This document shows positions 52,083 through 61,492 of a stretch of DNA of 64,000 nucleotides, in pieces. A program made the position numbers and the translations under genes. The notes beneath the pieces are model-generated. The model was given only the letters and a program-made list of their open reading frames with translations, ran no database searches and had not been told where the DNA came from. The stretch comes from CAZYFH01 sp965249175 (GTDB taxonomy: Bacteria > Acidobacteriota > Vicinamibacteria > Vicinamibacterales > UBA8438): positions 3,472,001-3,536,000 of the forward strand of contig OZ252227.1 in the NCBI GenBank assembly GCA_965249175.1, in the 5' to 3' direction. Each line of letters begins with the position of its first letter. Position 1 is the stretch's first letter.

Positions 52083-52637
52083 TCAGCGGGCGGGCTCTGG
52101 GCGCGCGGTCTGGTTGTCGCCTGAACATTCTACCCCCTCCGTCACCGTGCGGGTCGCGCTGGTTCCATCGGCCCGGACCTCGGGCAGGGGTAGCCCCCCG
52201 TGTCGGCCTGTCTGCCCGGATGCGGAGCGCCACTCCACGGCGACGGCCACGCCCGGCAACATTTCCGGCAGCGTGGGGTCGTAGGTCACGCGCACGACGG
52301 CGCCCCAGGCGGTGACCACGTCCGGTCGCCCCGGCCGGCTCGGCGTCGGCGTGTTCAGCACCAGCTCCAGCTCTGCTCCCGGCTGGGGCAAGCACGGGGC
52401 ATCGGTGCGGAAGAACACGCCCGTGCGGCTCACGTTGTCCGTGATACCCGGCGACCACGCAGCAGCGCCACGGATCCGATAGCGGAGCGACACGCGGGCG
52501 GCAAAGCGACGAGCCCGGGGCTGCGGGACGGGCCGCCCCTCCTCGGCGAGCGCCCGCGTGCGGACGCCCGCTTCGATCAGCGCGTGGGCGAACAGGCCGT
52601 CCTGGGTGGTGTCAACGGGTGAGTGGTGGATCGACAC
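52083..52637 (-). CDS. PilZ-domain protein
   Basis: 184 residues from the GTG at 52637 (GAAGGGGGCC upstream); a longer frame exists but is less protein-like. PilZ features: RARRFAARVSLRYRI carries the RxxxR motif at the start, and DNVSRTGVFFRTD matches (D/N)xSxxG. The following strands, LELVLNTPTPS and VTAWGAVVRVTY, fit the PilZ barrel. It probably binds cyclic di-GMP. The last residues lie close to the bactofilin start, suggesting a shared transcript. Confidence 0.75.
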   Translation of the reverse strand: MSIHHSPVDTTQDGLFAHALIEAGVRTRALAEEGRPVPQPRARRFAARVSLRYRIRGAAAWSPGITDNVSRTGVFFRTDAPCLPQPGAELELVLNTPTPSRPGRPDVVTAWGAVVRVTYDPTLPEMLPGVAVAVEWRSASGQTGRHGGLPLPEVRADGTSATRTVTEGVECSGDNQTARPEPAR

Positions 52638-52936
52638 ACGGCCCCCTTCGTTGCGGGGAGCACGCTGACTTCTCCAAGAGTCGTGCCAGTGACACCGTCC
52701 GACGCGCGCAGGCGACAACCTCACTGACAACATGCGGTTCCACGGAATCGCACCGCGCGCGACCCAGGATGCCGCCCGCACGATCCGGCCAACCGCTTGT
52801 CCCATCGGCCAGCGACGACGCACTCCGTGATGGTGGGAACCAATCCGCACTCCCTACGAAGGTCTCTAGCCTTGGGGCCGCGACTGCTACCGGCAGGCAA
52901 CCGTGGCGGGCCTCCACACGACGGTCGACGCGGCGT

Positions 52937-53116
52937 ATGCCGACCTGGACCGGGGAGGCCACCGAGGTCGTGCTCGTGGATCCAGACACCGGTGATCGGC
53001 TCATCTTGCGACTGGGCCACGCCCAGCACGGTCCCACGCTGATGGTTGAGCTACCCAACGGAGAGCAACACGACCTGATCTACCCGGAGATGCGCGTGCT
53101 TCCGCTTCGACATTGA
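52937..53116 (+). CDS. small hypothetical protein (uncertain)
   Basis: 59 residues from the ATG at 52937. The region EVVLVDPDTGDRLILRLGHA and LPNGEQHDLIYPEMRVL looks like real beta strands, but no ribosome site is seen. A possible upstream start in a different frame (VAGLHTTVDAAYADLD) suggests a frameshift. Low confidence. Confidence 0.3.
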   Translation: MPTWTGEATEVVLVDPDTGDRLILRLGHAQHGPTLMVELPNGEQHDLIYPEMRVLPLRH

Positions 53117-53923
53117 CTCGGGGAGCTCGAGAACTACGAGGGGTGAGGTCCTGACAGGGACAGTTTGAGGTGTATCAGGACCAGGGCACCAAGCTGGACC
53201 GGGGGCGTTTCCGCCGGCATGCGTTGCCGAACGCGTAGCCCCGGCACGTCATCCGCCCAGTCGTTGGGCGGATCCAGTATTCTGTCCACGCACTGCAACA
53301 AGTCGGGACTAACCATGAACAAGACACACCTATGCTTCACATTCTCTTGGCTTCTTCTTCCCGCGGCTCTCATCGCGGCGACCAGCGCTTCGGCACAACA
53401 GGAACCCGTCGCATACTCCGGTGTCACCGAATCGCGATTGATGTTTCAGGAGAACTGCGCGGTGTGCCATGGTGAAGATCTGGAAGGCGCCGGGCAAGGC
53501 ACACCACTTCGGAGTGCGCTCGTTCATGGCGAATCCATGGCCGACGTCGTTGGCAGTATAGCCAATGGCTATGTCGACTCCGGCATGCCCAGTTGGAACG
53601 ACATCTTCAGCCCGGTGGAAATCCAGGGCCTTGCCATGTACGTGCTGGAGACGCGCGCCAACGTTGGCTATGTGACGTCGAACTATGATGCGCCACTTTC
53701 CATTCCAGAAGGTGAGTTTGCGACTGAACTCCACAGTTTCCGACTGGAACTGCTGGTCGACGATCTGGACCCTCTTCCCTTTTCCCTGGCACCGCTGCCG
53801 GATGGCAGCCTGCTCGTCACCGAAAAGACCAAAGGCGTGCGCGTCATCAGTCCGGATGGAGACAGATCGGAGTTGATACGGGGAACGCCGCGAGCGTATG
53901 ACGATATCTATCAGTTGGAAACG

Positions 53924-53931
53924 CGCATCGA
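53924..53931. repeat. 8-bp target duplication of IS copy 2
   Basis: CGCATCGA here and at 56798-56805, directly outside the outer IS ends. Confidence 0.9.
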
Positions 53932-54033
53932 GAGGGTGAGCTAATCTTAGTTGAAAATTGAAACGGCTCCAGACCCTGTGGTGTGATGACGTTGCAAAAG
54001 ACGGACATCACCCCACGAGAGAGAGGAGCCACG

Positions 54034-55044
54034 ATGAGTGTCCTACGTGCTGTCAGGAAGCGCAAGAAAGTTCGCAAGCTGGGCTCGGTCAACATCATTC
54101 ACCGCGAGGCCTACGCGGATCTGGAGCTGGACGCGAAGGTGGAGCTGATCCGCTCGCTGGTGCCCCTGGGCCTGATGCATGTGCAGGAGTTGCTCGACCA
54201 GGAGGTGACGGCGCTGGCGAGCGAGCGCTACGTCCGGAAGGACGCGTCGGTCGGTGGACGCCGTCACGGCAGTAACCCTGGGACGGTGGGTCTCGCGGGG
54301 CAGCGCGTGCCGATTCGCGTGCCCCGGATTCGTCGCCTCGCAGGGAGCGAGATTCCGCTGCGGTCGTATGCGGCGTTGCATGACGACCGCGAGGTGGACG
54401 ACGCGCTGCTGCGACGGGTGCTCTACGGGATCTCGTGCCGCAACTACGCGGCGGCCGCGGCGGCGATTCCCGGGGCGATCGGGCTGTCGAGTTCGACGGT
54501 GTCCCGGGGGTTCATCCAGGCCAGCGCGGCGCAGCTACGGGCGTTCCAGGAGCGGGACCTATCCGATGAGGACGTGGTGGCCGTGTTCCTGGACGGCAAG
54601 ACGTTCGCTGACGCGACGATGGTCATCGCGCTAGGCATCACGCTGTCTGGGGAGAAACGCTTCCTGGGCTTCGTCGAAACGGACACGGAGAACGCGACGG
54701 TGCTCACACCGTTCCTGCGGTCGTTGGTCGAGCGGGGCCTCGACCTCTCCCAGGGTGTGCTGGTCATCCTCGATGGCGGCAAGGGGCTCCGCACGGCCGT
54801 CCGGAAGGCCTTCCGGGGCCGGGCCCTGGTCCAACGGTGCCAGTGGCACAAGCGCGAGAACGTGGTGAGCTACCTGGCCAAGCACGAGCAGGCGGTGTGG
54901 CGTCAGCGTCTCCAGCGAGCGTACAACCGGCCGGACTACGACGAGGCCCTCGGTGCGCTCGAGACGCTCCACGGCGAGTTGGACGAGCGGAACCAGTCGG
55001 CGGCTGACAGCTTGGCGGAAGGCCTGGACGAAACCCTGACGTGA
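54034..55044 (+). pseudogene. truncated transposase of copy 2 (premature TGA)
   Basis: Starts MSVLRAVRKRKKVRK as in copy 1. The first and second catalytic Asp are present, but the TGA at 55042-55044 ends the frame at LDETLT, 90 codons before the true end. The catalytic Glu (TTNCLES) is beyond the stop. The remainder of the gene lies at 56529-56751, displaced by copy 3. Not expected to be active. Confidence 0.9.
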
Positions 55045-55083
55045 CATCGATTGGGCGTGTACGGAGTGCTGGGCCGGTCGCTG

Positions 55084-55091
55084 AAGACGAC
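55084..55091. repeat. 8-bp duplication created by copy 3 inside copy 2
   Basis: AAGACGAC occurs here and at 56521-56528, flanking copy 3. The duplicated target is part of the transposase gene of copy 2. Confidence 0.9.
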
Positions 55092-56520
55092 GAGTCAAGC
55101 CCATTCTTAGTTGAAACTCTCCACGGCTCCCGATGGCTTACGCGGCCTGCTTCTTCGACGTCGTCGTGTCGATCTTCAGTTCTCGCTTCAATGCGGCCCG
55201 AAGCGTGGGAAGGTGGCGGTAGCCCCTCACCCTTCGTAAGCGCGGTTCGATGTCCAGGAGGGCGGTCGCCAGCCAGCGGTGGCGTTGGCTCGAGCTCTGC
55301 CAGTGATCTACCTTCGCGCAGCGTTCCTCGACCAGCGCATTGACCGACTCCAGACAGTTCGTCGTCTTCAGCGACCGGCCCAGCACTCCGTACACGCCCA
55401 ATCGATGTCACGTCAGGGTTTCGTCCAGGCCTTCCGCCAAGCTGTCAGCCGCCGACTGGTTCCGCTCGTCCAACTCGCCGTGGAGCGTCTCGAGCGCACC
55501 GAGGGCCTCGTCGTAGTCCGGCCGGTTGTACGCTCGCTGGAGACGCTGACGCCACACCGCCTGCTCGTGCTTGGCCAGGTAGCTCACCACGTTCTCGCGC
55601 TTGTGCCACTGGCACCGTTGGACCAGGGCCCGGCCCCGGAAGGCCTTCCGGACGGCCGTGCGGAGCCCCTTGCCGCCATCGAGGATGACCAGCACACCCT
55701 GGGAGAGGTCGAGGCCCCGCTCGACCAACGACCGCAGGAACGGTGTGAGCACCGTCGCGTTCTCCGTGTCCGTTTCGACGAAGCCCAGGAAGCGTTTCTC
55801 CCCAGACAGCGTGATGCCTAGCGCGATGACCATCGTCGCGTCAGCGAACGTCTTGCCGTCCAGGAACACGGCCACCACGTCCTCATCGGATAGGTCCCGC
55901 TCCTGGAACGCCCGTAGCTGCGCCGCGCTGGCCTGGATGAACCCCCGGGACACCGTCGAACTCGACAGCCCGATCGCCCCGGGAATCGCCGCCGCGGCCG
56001 CCGCGTAGTTGCGGCACGAGATCCCGTAGAGCACCCGTCGCAGCAGCGCGTCGTCCACCTCGCGGTCGTCATGCAACGCCGCATACGACCGCAGCGGAAT
56101 CTCGCTCCCTGCGAGGCGACGAATCCGGGGCACGCGAATCGGCACGCGCTGCCCCGCGAGACCCACCGTCCCAGGGTTACTGCCGTGACGGCGTCCACCG
56201 ACCGACGCGTCCTTCCGGACGTAGCGCTCGCTCGCCAGCGCCGTCACCTCCTGGTCGAGCAACTCCTGCACATGCATCAGGCCCAGGGGCACCAGCGAGC
56301 GGATCAGCTCCACCTTCGCGTCCAGCTCCAGATCCGCGTAGGCCTCGCGGTGAATGATGTTGACCGAGCCCAGCTTGCGAACTTTCTTGCGCTTCCTGAC
56401 AGCACGTAGGACACTCATCGTGGCTCCTCTCTCTCGTGGGGTGATGTCCGTCTTTTGCAACGTCATCACACCACAGGGTCTGGAGCCGTTTCAATTTTCA
56501 ACTAAGATTAGCTCACCCTC
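55092..56520 (-). mobile_element. IS256-type element copy 3 (inner, inverted)
   Basis: 1429 bases in reverse orientation relative to copy 2, with the same ends. It shares with copy 2 both differences from copy 1 (G at offset 554 and the TGA). It is therefore the closest relative of the copy it interrupts. With copy 2 it forms an inverted pair that could make a long stem. Confidence 0.9.
55408..56418 (-). pseudogene. truncated transposase of copy 3 (premature TGA)
   Basis: Starts at the ATG at 56418 with the same 336 codons as in copy 2, stopping at TGA in LDETLT. The remainder (GVYGVLGRSLKTTNCLES to the original stop at 55138) follows in frame. Truncated as in copy 2, so transposition would need transposase supplied by an intact copy. 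Confidence 0.88.
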
Positions 56521-57736
56521 AAGACGACGAACTGTCTGGAGTCGGTCAATGCGCTGGTCGAGGAACGCTGCGCGAAGGTAGATCACTGGCAGAGCTCGAG
56601 CCAACGCCACCGCTGGCTGGCGACCGCCCTCCTGGACATCGAACCGCGCTTACGAAGGGTGAGGGGCTACCGCCACCTTCCCACGCTTCGGGCCGCATTG
56701 AAGCGAGAACTGAAGATCGACACGACGACGTCGAAGAAGCAGGCCGCGTAAGCCATCGGGAGCCGTGGAGAGTTTCAACTAAGAATGGGCTTGACTCCGC
56801 ATCGATGTCGAACGCGGCATGGGCTGGCTATTCGACATCCTCTTGCATCCGAACTACGAAGAGAACGGCTGGATCTACCTATTCCACGGTCACCGCTGCG
56901 AGGATTGCACCGAGCTCAGCCGAGAGCGGGAGCGGCCGGTTTCCATGAACAGGCTGGTGCGCGGCAGAATCGACAATGGCGAGTGGATCGACGAGGAGAT
57001 CATCTGGCAGGCCGACATGGAGCACTACAGCCTCGCGGGCGATATTGGCGCCGGTGGCCGTGCCGTGTTCGACAACCGAGGCCATGTCTTTTTCTCGGTC
57101 GGCTCGTCAGGCGGCATGCCGGGCATTCAAGATCTGTCAACACCCTGGGGCAAGATTCATCGCATCAATGACGATGGCACTATTCCGCAAGACAATCCCT
57201 TTGTTGGTCGAGACGATGTCTATCAGAGCGTCTATACCTATGGCCATCGCAGCCCGCAAGGGTTGGAATTCGACATGACCGGGTGCGAGCTATGGGGCAG
57301 CGAACATGGCCCCCGAGGCGGCGATGAAATCAACCTGCTGTTGCCTGGGCGCAACTACGGCTGGCCCTTGTTTTCGCTCGGCCTCGATTACGATGGCACA
57401 CCGGTAGAGTATGGCAAGGACTTGGGTGTTGAATTCGAGCTGTCCGATATCGAACAGCCGGTGGTCGACCTGACGCCGTCGCCAGCCGTGTCCAGTTTCA
57501 TCATCAGCGACAGTGACCAGTTCCCGGAGTGGAAGGGAAATTACCTGGTTGGATCATTGAAGGCGCGCAGCCTGTTTCGAGTCGAGATCGAAGACAACCA
57601 CTTCGTGGCGCGGGAAACGCTGTTCGAAGGCATCGGTCGAGTACGCGATATCGAACAGGCATCCAATGGCGACATCTATCTTCTGTTTGAACACAATGCG
57701 GGTGGCAAGATCGCAAGACTCGTCCCTGTGGAGTAG

Positions 57737-58033
57737 ACCTGGCTCCGTGATACCGCGCCGTCCCGTCGGCTGGACAGGTCGGATTCGGGGCAGGCATCAT
57801 CGGCAGCCGTGATGACGCCACGACCGCGACCGTTCTCCGTCGCCTCTCGCCGCCAGGTCCCCGGGAGTGGTTCGTACGGGTGTCCGCGAGTGTACCACCA
57901 GGACCGGGGCTGATCACGGCCTCGGATGGGCAGACAGTGTGCAACGAGCGGACAGGAGCGACAGGAGGGCCGCCGGGCTAGCTGGAGGCCGCCGTCTCGG
58001 GGACGTGCATGCGGCGCTACGGATCTGCCTCAT
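57737..58033. other. gap without a gene
   Basis: About 300 bases between the disrupted sugar dehydrogenase (plus) and the TolB/DUF5916 gene (minus), convergent. No coding signal was seen. Short hairpins are possible but no convincing terminator was identified. Confidence 0.4.
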
Positions 58034-60964
58034 TCAGAACCGAAAGAGCCGCGTCAACTTGATGATGAAGGCGCGGTTCTCGAGGAACGGCGTGCCGCGC
58101 AGCTCGGTGTCGCGCTGGTCGTTGTAGACCACGAACAGCTCGCTGCCTGGCTGATATTCCCAGCGGAGCCGGAGGTTGGTGCTGAGCGTGTTGGTGCTGC
58201 TGTTGTACTGCAGGAGGCCCGAAAAGAACGTCCGCGGCGTCAACGTGTAGGTCAAGCGGGTCTGCACCAGCGTTGCGGTGAACGCGCCCTCCGGGAGATC
58301 GATCCGGTTGACCGAGATGCTCGGCTCGAACGAGAACTGCGGCGTGATCTCGATCCGGCCGCGCCGGTAGCCGTAGGCCGTGATGTGCCCGCTGAAGAAC
58401 CCGCCGCGCTGGAACGAGAAGGTGCCCGAGAAGCGACGCTGCGTCCCCATCGAGTACGAGGCGAACACGTCCTGGAACGCATACGCGCCGCTGGGAATGG
58501 TGACATCGGACGCGATGGGGAACGGTTGCGCCAGGAACTCGTAGTTGTCCTGGACGTCGAACCCGATCCGGTCACTGTTCTCGAACTCGGTGCTGAAGCG
58601 CGCCTGGGCGATGCGCGTTTCCACCTGGCCCGCTCCGTTCTCGATGTAATCGAGGCTCCCGCCGACGGTGAATTGCCGTACCGCGCGAATCGATCGGGGC
58701 CGGGGACTGTACTGGCCGGTGGTAAACGTGCGCCGGAAGTCATCACGTCGGAGGAAGCCGATCTCCGGGTTGAAATTGTCGCCCACGAGCAGGTGGTCCA
58801 GCTGGAAGGCGTAGAGGTCGCCGTTGTAGGTGAAGACCCCCTGGTAGCTCGCGTCGTCGGCGTCGAGGCCGGGCGTGTGGCTGCGGGCGTAATAGCCATT
58901 GAAGTTGACGTTGTCATAGAACGCGAACGTGCCGTCGAGGCCGTAGACCTCGTTCGACCCCGGTCCGACGGTCGAGACGGACCGACCCGTGAAGATCGCG
59001 CCGATCGCGCTGCGCCGCAGGATGTCCCGCTTGACCCGCAGGACCGTGAAATTGGTCGACAGCGCGCCGACGCCTGGTGCGTCATCGGTCTGGATGTTCA
59101 GCGCCCCGAGGCTGAACTTGCCCGCCTTCCCGGTGAGCCTGCCGCCGGCCAGGATCGGCACCGTCTGCCCTTGTTCCAGCCCGATCCGCCGGCTGAAGAA
59201 AACCGTCGGCGCATCGCCGCCGCCGCCGAAGCCACCCCCACCGGGTCGCCGCGTCCCACCGCCTCCCCCGCCACCTCCGCCGAACCGCGCGCCGCGGCCG
59301 AAATCGAACGTGCCGCGGCTCTCGAGGAAAAACTCGCGTTTCTCGGGAAAGAACAGGCTGAACCGCGTCAAGTTCACTTGCTGCTCGTCCACTTCGACCT
59401 GGGCGAAATCGGTGTTGTAGGTGAAGTCGGCCGTGAGGTTCTGGGTCAGGCCGTATTTGACGTCGACGCCGAAGTCGCCGTCACCATCGTTCGAGACGAG
59501 CGGGACCGCGTTGACATCAGTGGCGAGTGAGCCGATCGCGTATGGCTTAATCTCGAACGTGCGGTTCCCCGCCGGGACCTCGATACCGGTCAGCGTGCTA
59601 CCCGCCGATACCCACATTTCGCCCGGCCCGCCTGAAATAGGGACCGGGGTCAGATAGGTCCGTTCGTTCTTCCAGCGAATATGGCGCCCGAGTTGCAAGC
59701 CCCAGAGCTGCGTCTGACCTGGGCGAAAGCGGATTGATTTGAACGGGATCTGCATCTCGACGGTCCACCCGCCGTCGAAGCGGCCCGTACGAACAGTCCA
59801 GACCGGATTCCAGTCCATGCTCGAGGGCCGTTCATCCACAATCTCGACGTCCGAGAAACCGCCGATCGGGTTGACCATAAAACCCACGGCGTTTCGCCGA
59901 TCGTAGAAGGTGTCAAACACCGCGCTGAAGTATTCGTTCTGGAAAAGAGTAGGCGAATCCCGGCGCATCTCGTTGACGACCCATTGCGCTTCGGAGGCTG
60001 AGTCCCACAGGCGCCCCGCCACGTAGACGTGTGAGGCATCATAAAAAACCCAGGCCTCGGTCCGTTCGGTTGAGGGTTCCCCTGCAAGGGGGATCTGCTG
60101 GATGAAGTCCCCGAACGAGGGCACGGTTGCGTAGACGTCTTCGTCAAGCACGCCATCCATGTCCAATGCGTCCGTCAACCGCACCGCGCGCAGCGTGGCG
60201 CGCCGGAGCGCATCCCGCGCGATGGTGGCGGGAGCGAGCGGTGGTGCCGGGCTGTCAATGATGCGGGTGGGGTCGGCCGTGCCGGCAGCGGAGACAGGCG
60301 CCGCCGCAGCAGCGGGTGGCCGTTCAATCGCTGGTTCCGCGTCTTCCGGCGTTGCTCGAGGCGCGGCATCCACCGGGGCCGGTGCACTGGCACGGGCGGT
60401 GACCGCGGGCGTGGCCGTGCTCCCGTCGCGCGTGAGCCGCTGCCGGAGGTTGGTGGCGAGCCGGTCCTGTAGCGCGAAGAGATCCGTCACCGTACCGTCG
60501 ACGATCGCCGTGTGTACGACCGTGGCGGTCGCCACCTCCACCACGCGCGCCGTGATGCGCATCCGGTCGCCCAGCCGCTGGTAGCCACCACTGATGACCC
60601 ACTGCGCGCCGAGGAGACGGCCCGCGGCAACCGCTGTCGCCTCGGTCGCCTCAGCGCTCCTGCCCTCCGCGCTCAGCTGCGCGATCGCGCCCGACACGGC
60701 CTGGCGCCCGACCACCGACACTCCGCCCGCACCCTCCAAGTCGGCCGCGAGCGTGTCGACGATACCGGCACCGATCCAGTCGTCCGGCGCGGCGCCCGAG
60801 ATGTTGGAAAACACGGTGATGGCGACGCGGTCGTCCGCGACGGCGGCTGGCGCCGACTGGGCAGCGCGGACCGGTCCTGACGCGGGGAGGTGCGGCTCCG
60901 TGCCACGCTCGGCCGGCCCGGCCGTCGCCACCGAGAGAAGCATGATGGCCTCAGCGATGATCAT
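58034..60964 (-). CDS. TolB/FlgO-like - CBM9-like - DUF5916 outer-membrane barrel fusion
   Basis: 976 residues with a short signal-like N-terminus (MIIAEAIMLLSVATAGPAER). Residues about 40-180 are a TolB/FlgO-like amino-terminal domain (VAITVFSNISGAAPDDWIGA, then VVGRQAVSGAIAQLSAEGRS and VISGGYQRLGDRMRITARVV). An Ala/Pro linker follows, then a CBM9-like sandwich (LDMDGVLDEDVYATVPSFGD, YVAGRLWDSASEAQWVVNEM). The C-terminal half is a DUF5916 beta-barrel ending in aromatic/basic residues (IIKLTRLFRF). A Gly-rich tract (GGGGGGGGGTRRPGGGGFGG) lies near 560. It is an outer-membrane protein that may recognise polysaccharides. The TolB-like part is unusual in this family. Confidence 0.78.
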   Translation of the reverse strand: MIIAEAIMLLSVATAGPAERGTEPHLPASGPVRAAQSAPAAVADDRVAITVFSNISGAAPDDWIGAGIVDTLAADLEGAGGVSVVGRQAVSGAIAQLSAEGRSAEATEATAVAAGRLLGAQWVISGGYQRLGDRMRITARVVEVATATVVHTAIVDGTVTDLFALQDRLATNLRQRLTRDGSTATPAVTARASAPAPVDAAPRATPEDAEPAIERPPAAAAAPVSAAGTADPTRIIDSPAPPLAPATIARDALRRATLRAVRLTDALDMDGVLDEDVYATVPSFGDFIQQIPLAGEPSTERTEAWVFYDASHVYVAGRLWDSASEAQWVVNEMRRDSPTLFQNEYFSAVFDTFYDRRNAVGFMVNPIGGFSDVEIVDERPSSMDWNPVWTVRTGRFDGGWTVEMQIPFKSIRFRPGQTQLWGLQLGRHIRWKNERTYLTPVPISGGPGEMWVSAGSTLTGIEVPAGNRTFEIKPYAIGSLATDVNAVPLVSNDGDGDFGVDVKYGLTQNLTADFTYNTDFAQVEVDEQQVNLTRFSLFFPEKREFFLESRGTFDFGRGARFGGGGGGGGGTRRPGGGGFGGGGDAPTVFFSRRIGLEQGQTVPILAGGRLTGKAGKFSLGALNIQTDDAPGVGALSTNFTVLRVKRDILRRSAIGAIFTGRSVSTVGPGSNEVYGLDGTFAFYDNVNFNGYYARSHTPGLDADDASYQGVFTYNGDLYAFQLDHLLVGDNFNPEIGFLRRDDFRRTFTTGQYSPRPRSIRAVRQFTVGGSLDYIENGAGQVETRIAQARFSTEFENSDRIGFDVQDNYEFLAQPFPIASDVTIPSGAYAFQDVFASYSMGTQRRFSGTFSFQRGGFFSGHITAYGYRRGRIEITPQFSFEPSISVNRIDLPEGAFTATLVQTRLTYTLTPRTFFSGLLQYNSSTNTLSTNLRLRWEYQPGSELFVVYNDQRDTELRGTPFLENRAFIIKLTRLFRF

Positions 60965-60970
60965 GGGGTC

Positions 60971-61258
60971 CTAGGAGCCTACTCCGGCAGCGATGTCGAT
61001 GGCGTCATCCAGCGGCAGTGGCCCGCGTGCGATCCGCTCCTTGAGCGTCTCCCCCTCGTAGTGCGCCATCACGAGGTAGAGATGGCCGTCGGCCGTCTCG
61101 TTGATCTCGTGGATGTTGCAGATGCTCGGATGGTCGAGCGCGGACGCAGATTTCGCTTCCTGCAAGAACCGCTGTTTCGCCGTGGCGTCGCGGGTCAAGT
61201 CAGGCGGAAGGACCTTGATCGCGACCAGCCGTTCGCGACGCGGCTCACTCTGCTTCGC
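60971..61258 (-). pseudogene. Ser/Thr protein kinase fragment (N-lobe)
   Basis: Open from 61258 with RLVAIKVLPPDLTRDATAKQ and RFLQEAKSASALDHPSICNI, the VAIK Lys and alpha-C region of a bacterial STPK. It ends VMAHYEGETLKERIARGPLP then DDAIDIAAGVGS-stop. The Gly-loop upstream and the whole C-lobe (HRD, DFG) are missing. It lies 6 bases from the start of the DUF5916 gene. Confidence 0.75.
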
Positions 61259-61492
61259 TCAGACCTGAATCGGGCCGAGCCCCACGCAGCCAGGACGACG
61301 GACCCTCCGTGCTTTGCGACCTGCTCAACAGAGAGGCCTCATCGCCGAGCGGTCATGTATCGCGGCCAACACGCTCGCCGGCGCCGTCGAGCAGTCGATC
61401 GCGCTCGAGGAGGGTGCCCTCGCCGGCTAGGGGCGCCGGTGCCGGTGGACCGATGCCGGCCAAACGGCCTAGGATCGACGCAAGGAGCTGTC
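61259..61492. other. spacer before the NHL lipoprotein
   Basis: About 230 bases. It contains the ribosome site AAGGAGCTG before 61493. No gene was seen. Confidence 0.4.

Larger units (their letters stand above)
53932..56797 (+). mobile_element. IS256-type element copy 2 (outer), interrupted by copy 3
   Basis: Same terminal sequences as copy 1 (GAGGGTGAGCTAATCTTAG left; right end, reverse, GAGTCAAGCCC). It is interrupted after 55091 by copy 3. Removing 55092-56520 and one AAGACGAC leaves exactly 1429 bases, the same as copy 1. It carries two visible differences from copy 1: C to G at offset 554 (synonymous) and T to G at offset 1111, making TGA. Confidence 0.9.
53315..57736 (+). pseudogene. 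cytochrome c - PQQ sugar dehydrogenase, split by nested IS copies
   Basis: From the ATG at 53315: a signal ending SASAQ, then a cytochrome c domain with heme site CAVCH (ENCAVCHGEDLEGA), then the start of the PQQ sugar dehydrogenase propeller (LPFSLAPLPDGSLLVTEKTK). After IS removal ETRI joins DVERGMGWLFDILLHP in frame. The propeller then runs on with YAGHR-type motifs (YGHRSPQGLEFD, EHGPRGGDEINLLLPGRNYG) to VPVE at 57736. Without the IS the protein would be about 520 residues. It would oxidise sugars and pass electrons to its own heme. The coding DNA looks somewhat less GC-rich than its neighbours (by eye). Confidence 0.85.

Noticed and set aside
53134..53427. Minus-strand frame opposite the start of the cytochrome-PQQ gene
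   Set aside because: No initiation signal or domain; the plus strand has a signal peptide and CxxCH.
30923..56797. Composite transposon formed by IS copies 1 and 2
   Set aside because: Each copy has its own distinct 8-bp duplication at both ends (CTTGCCGG and CGCATCGA), showing independent insertions.
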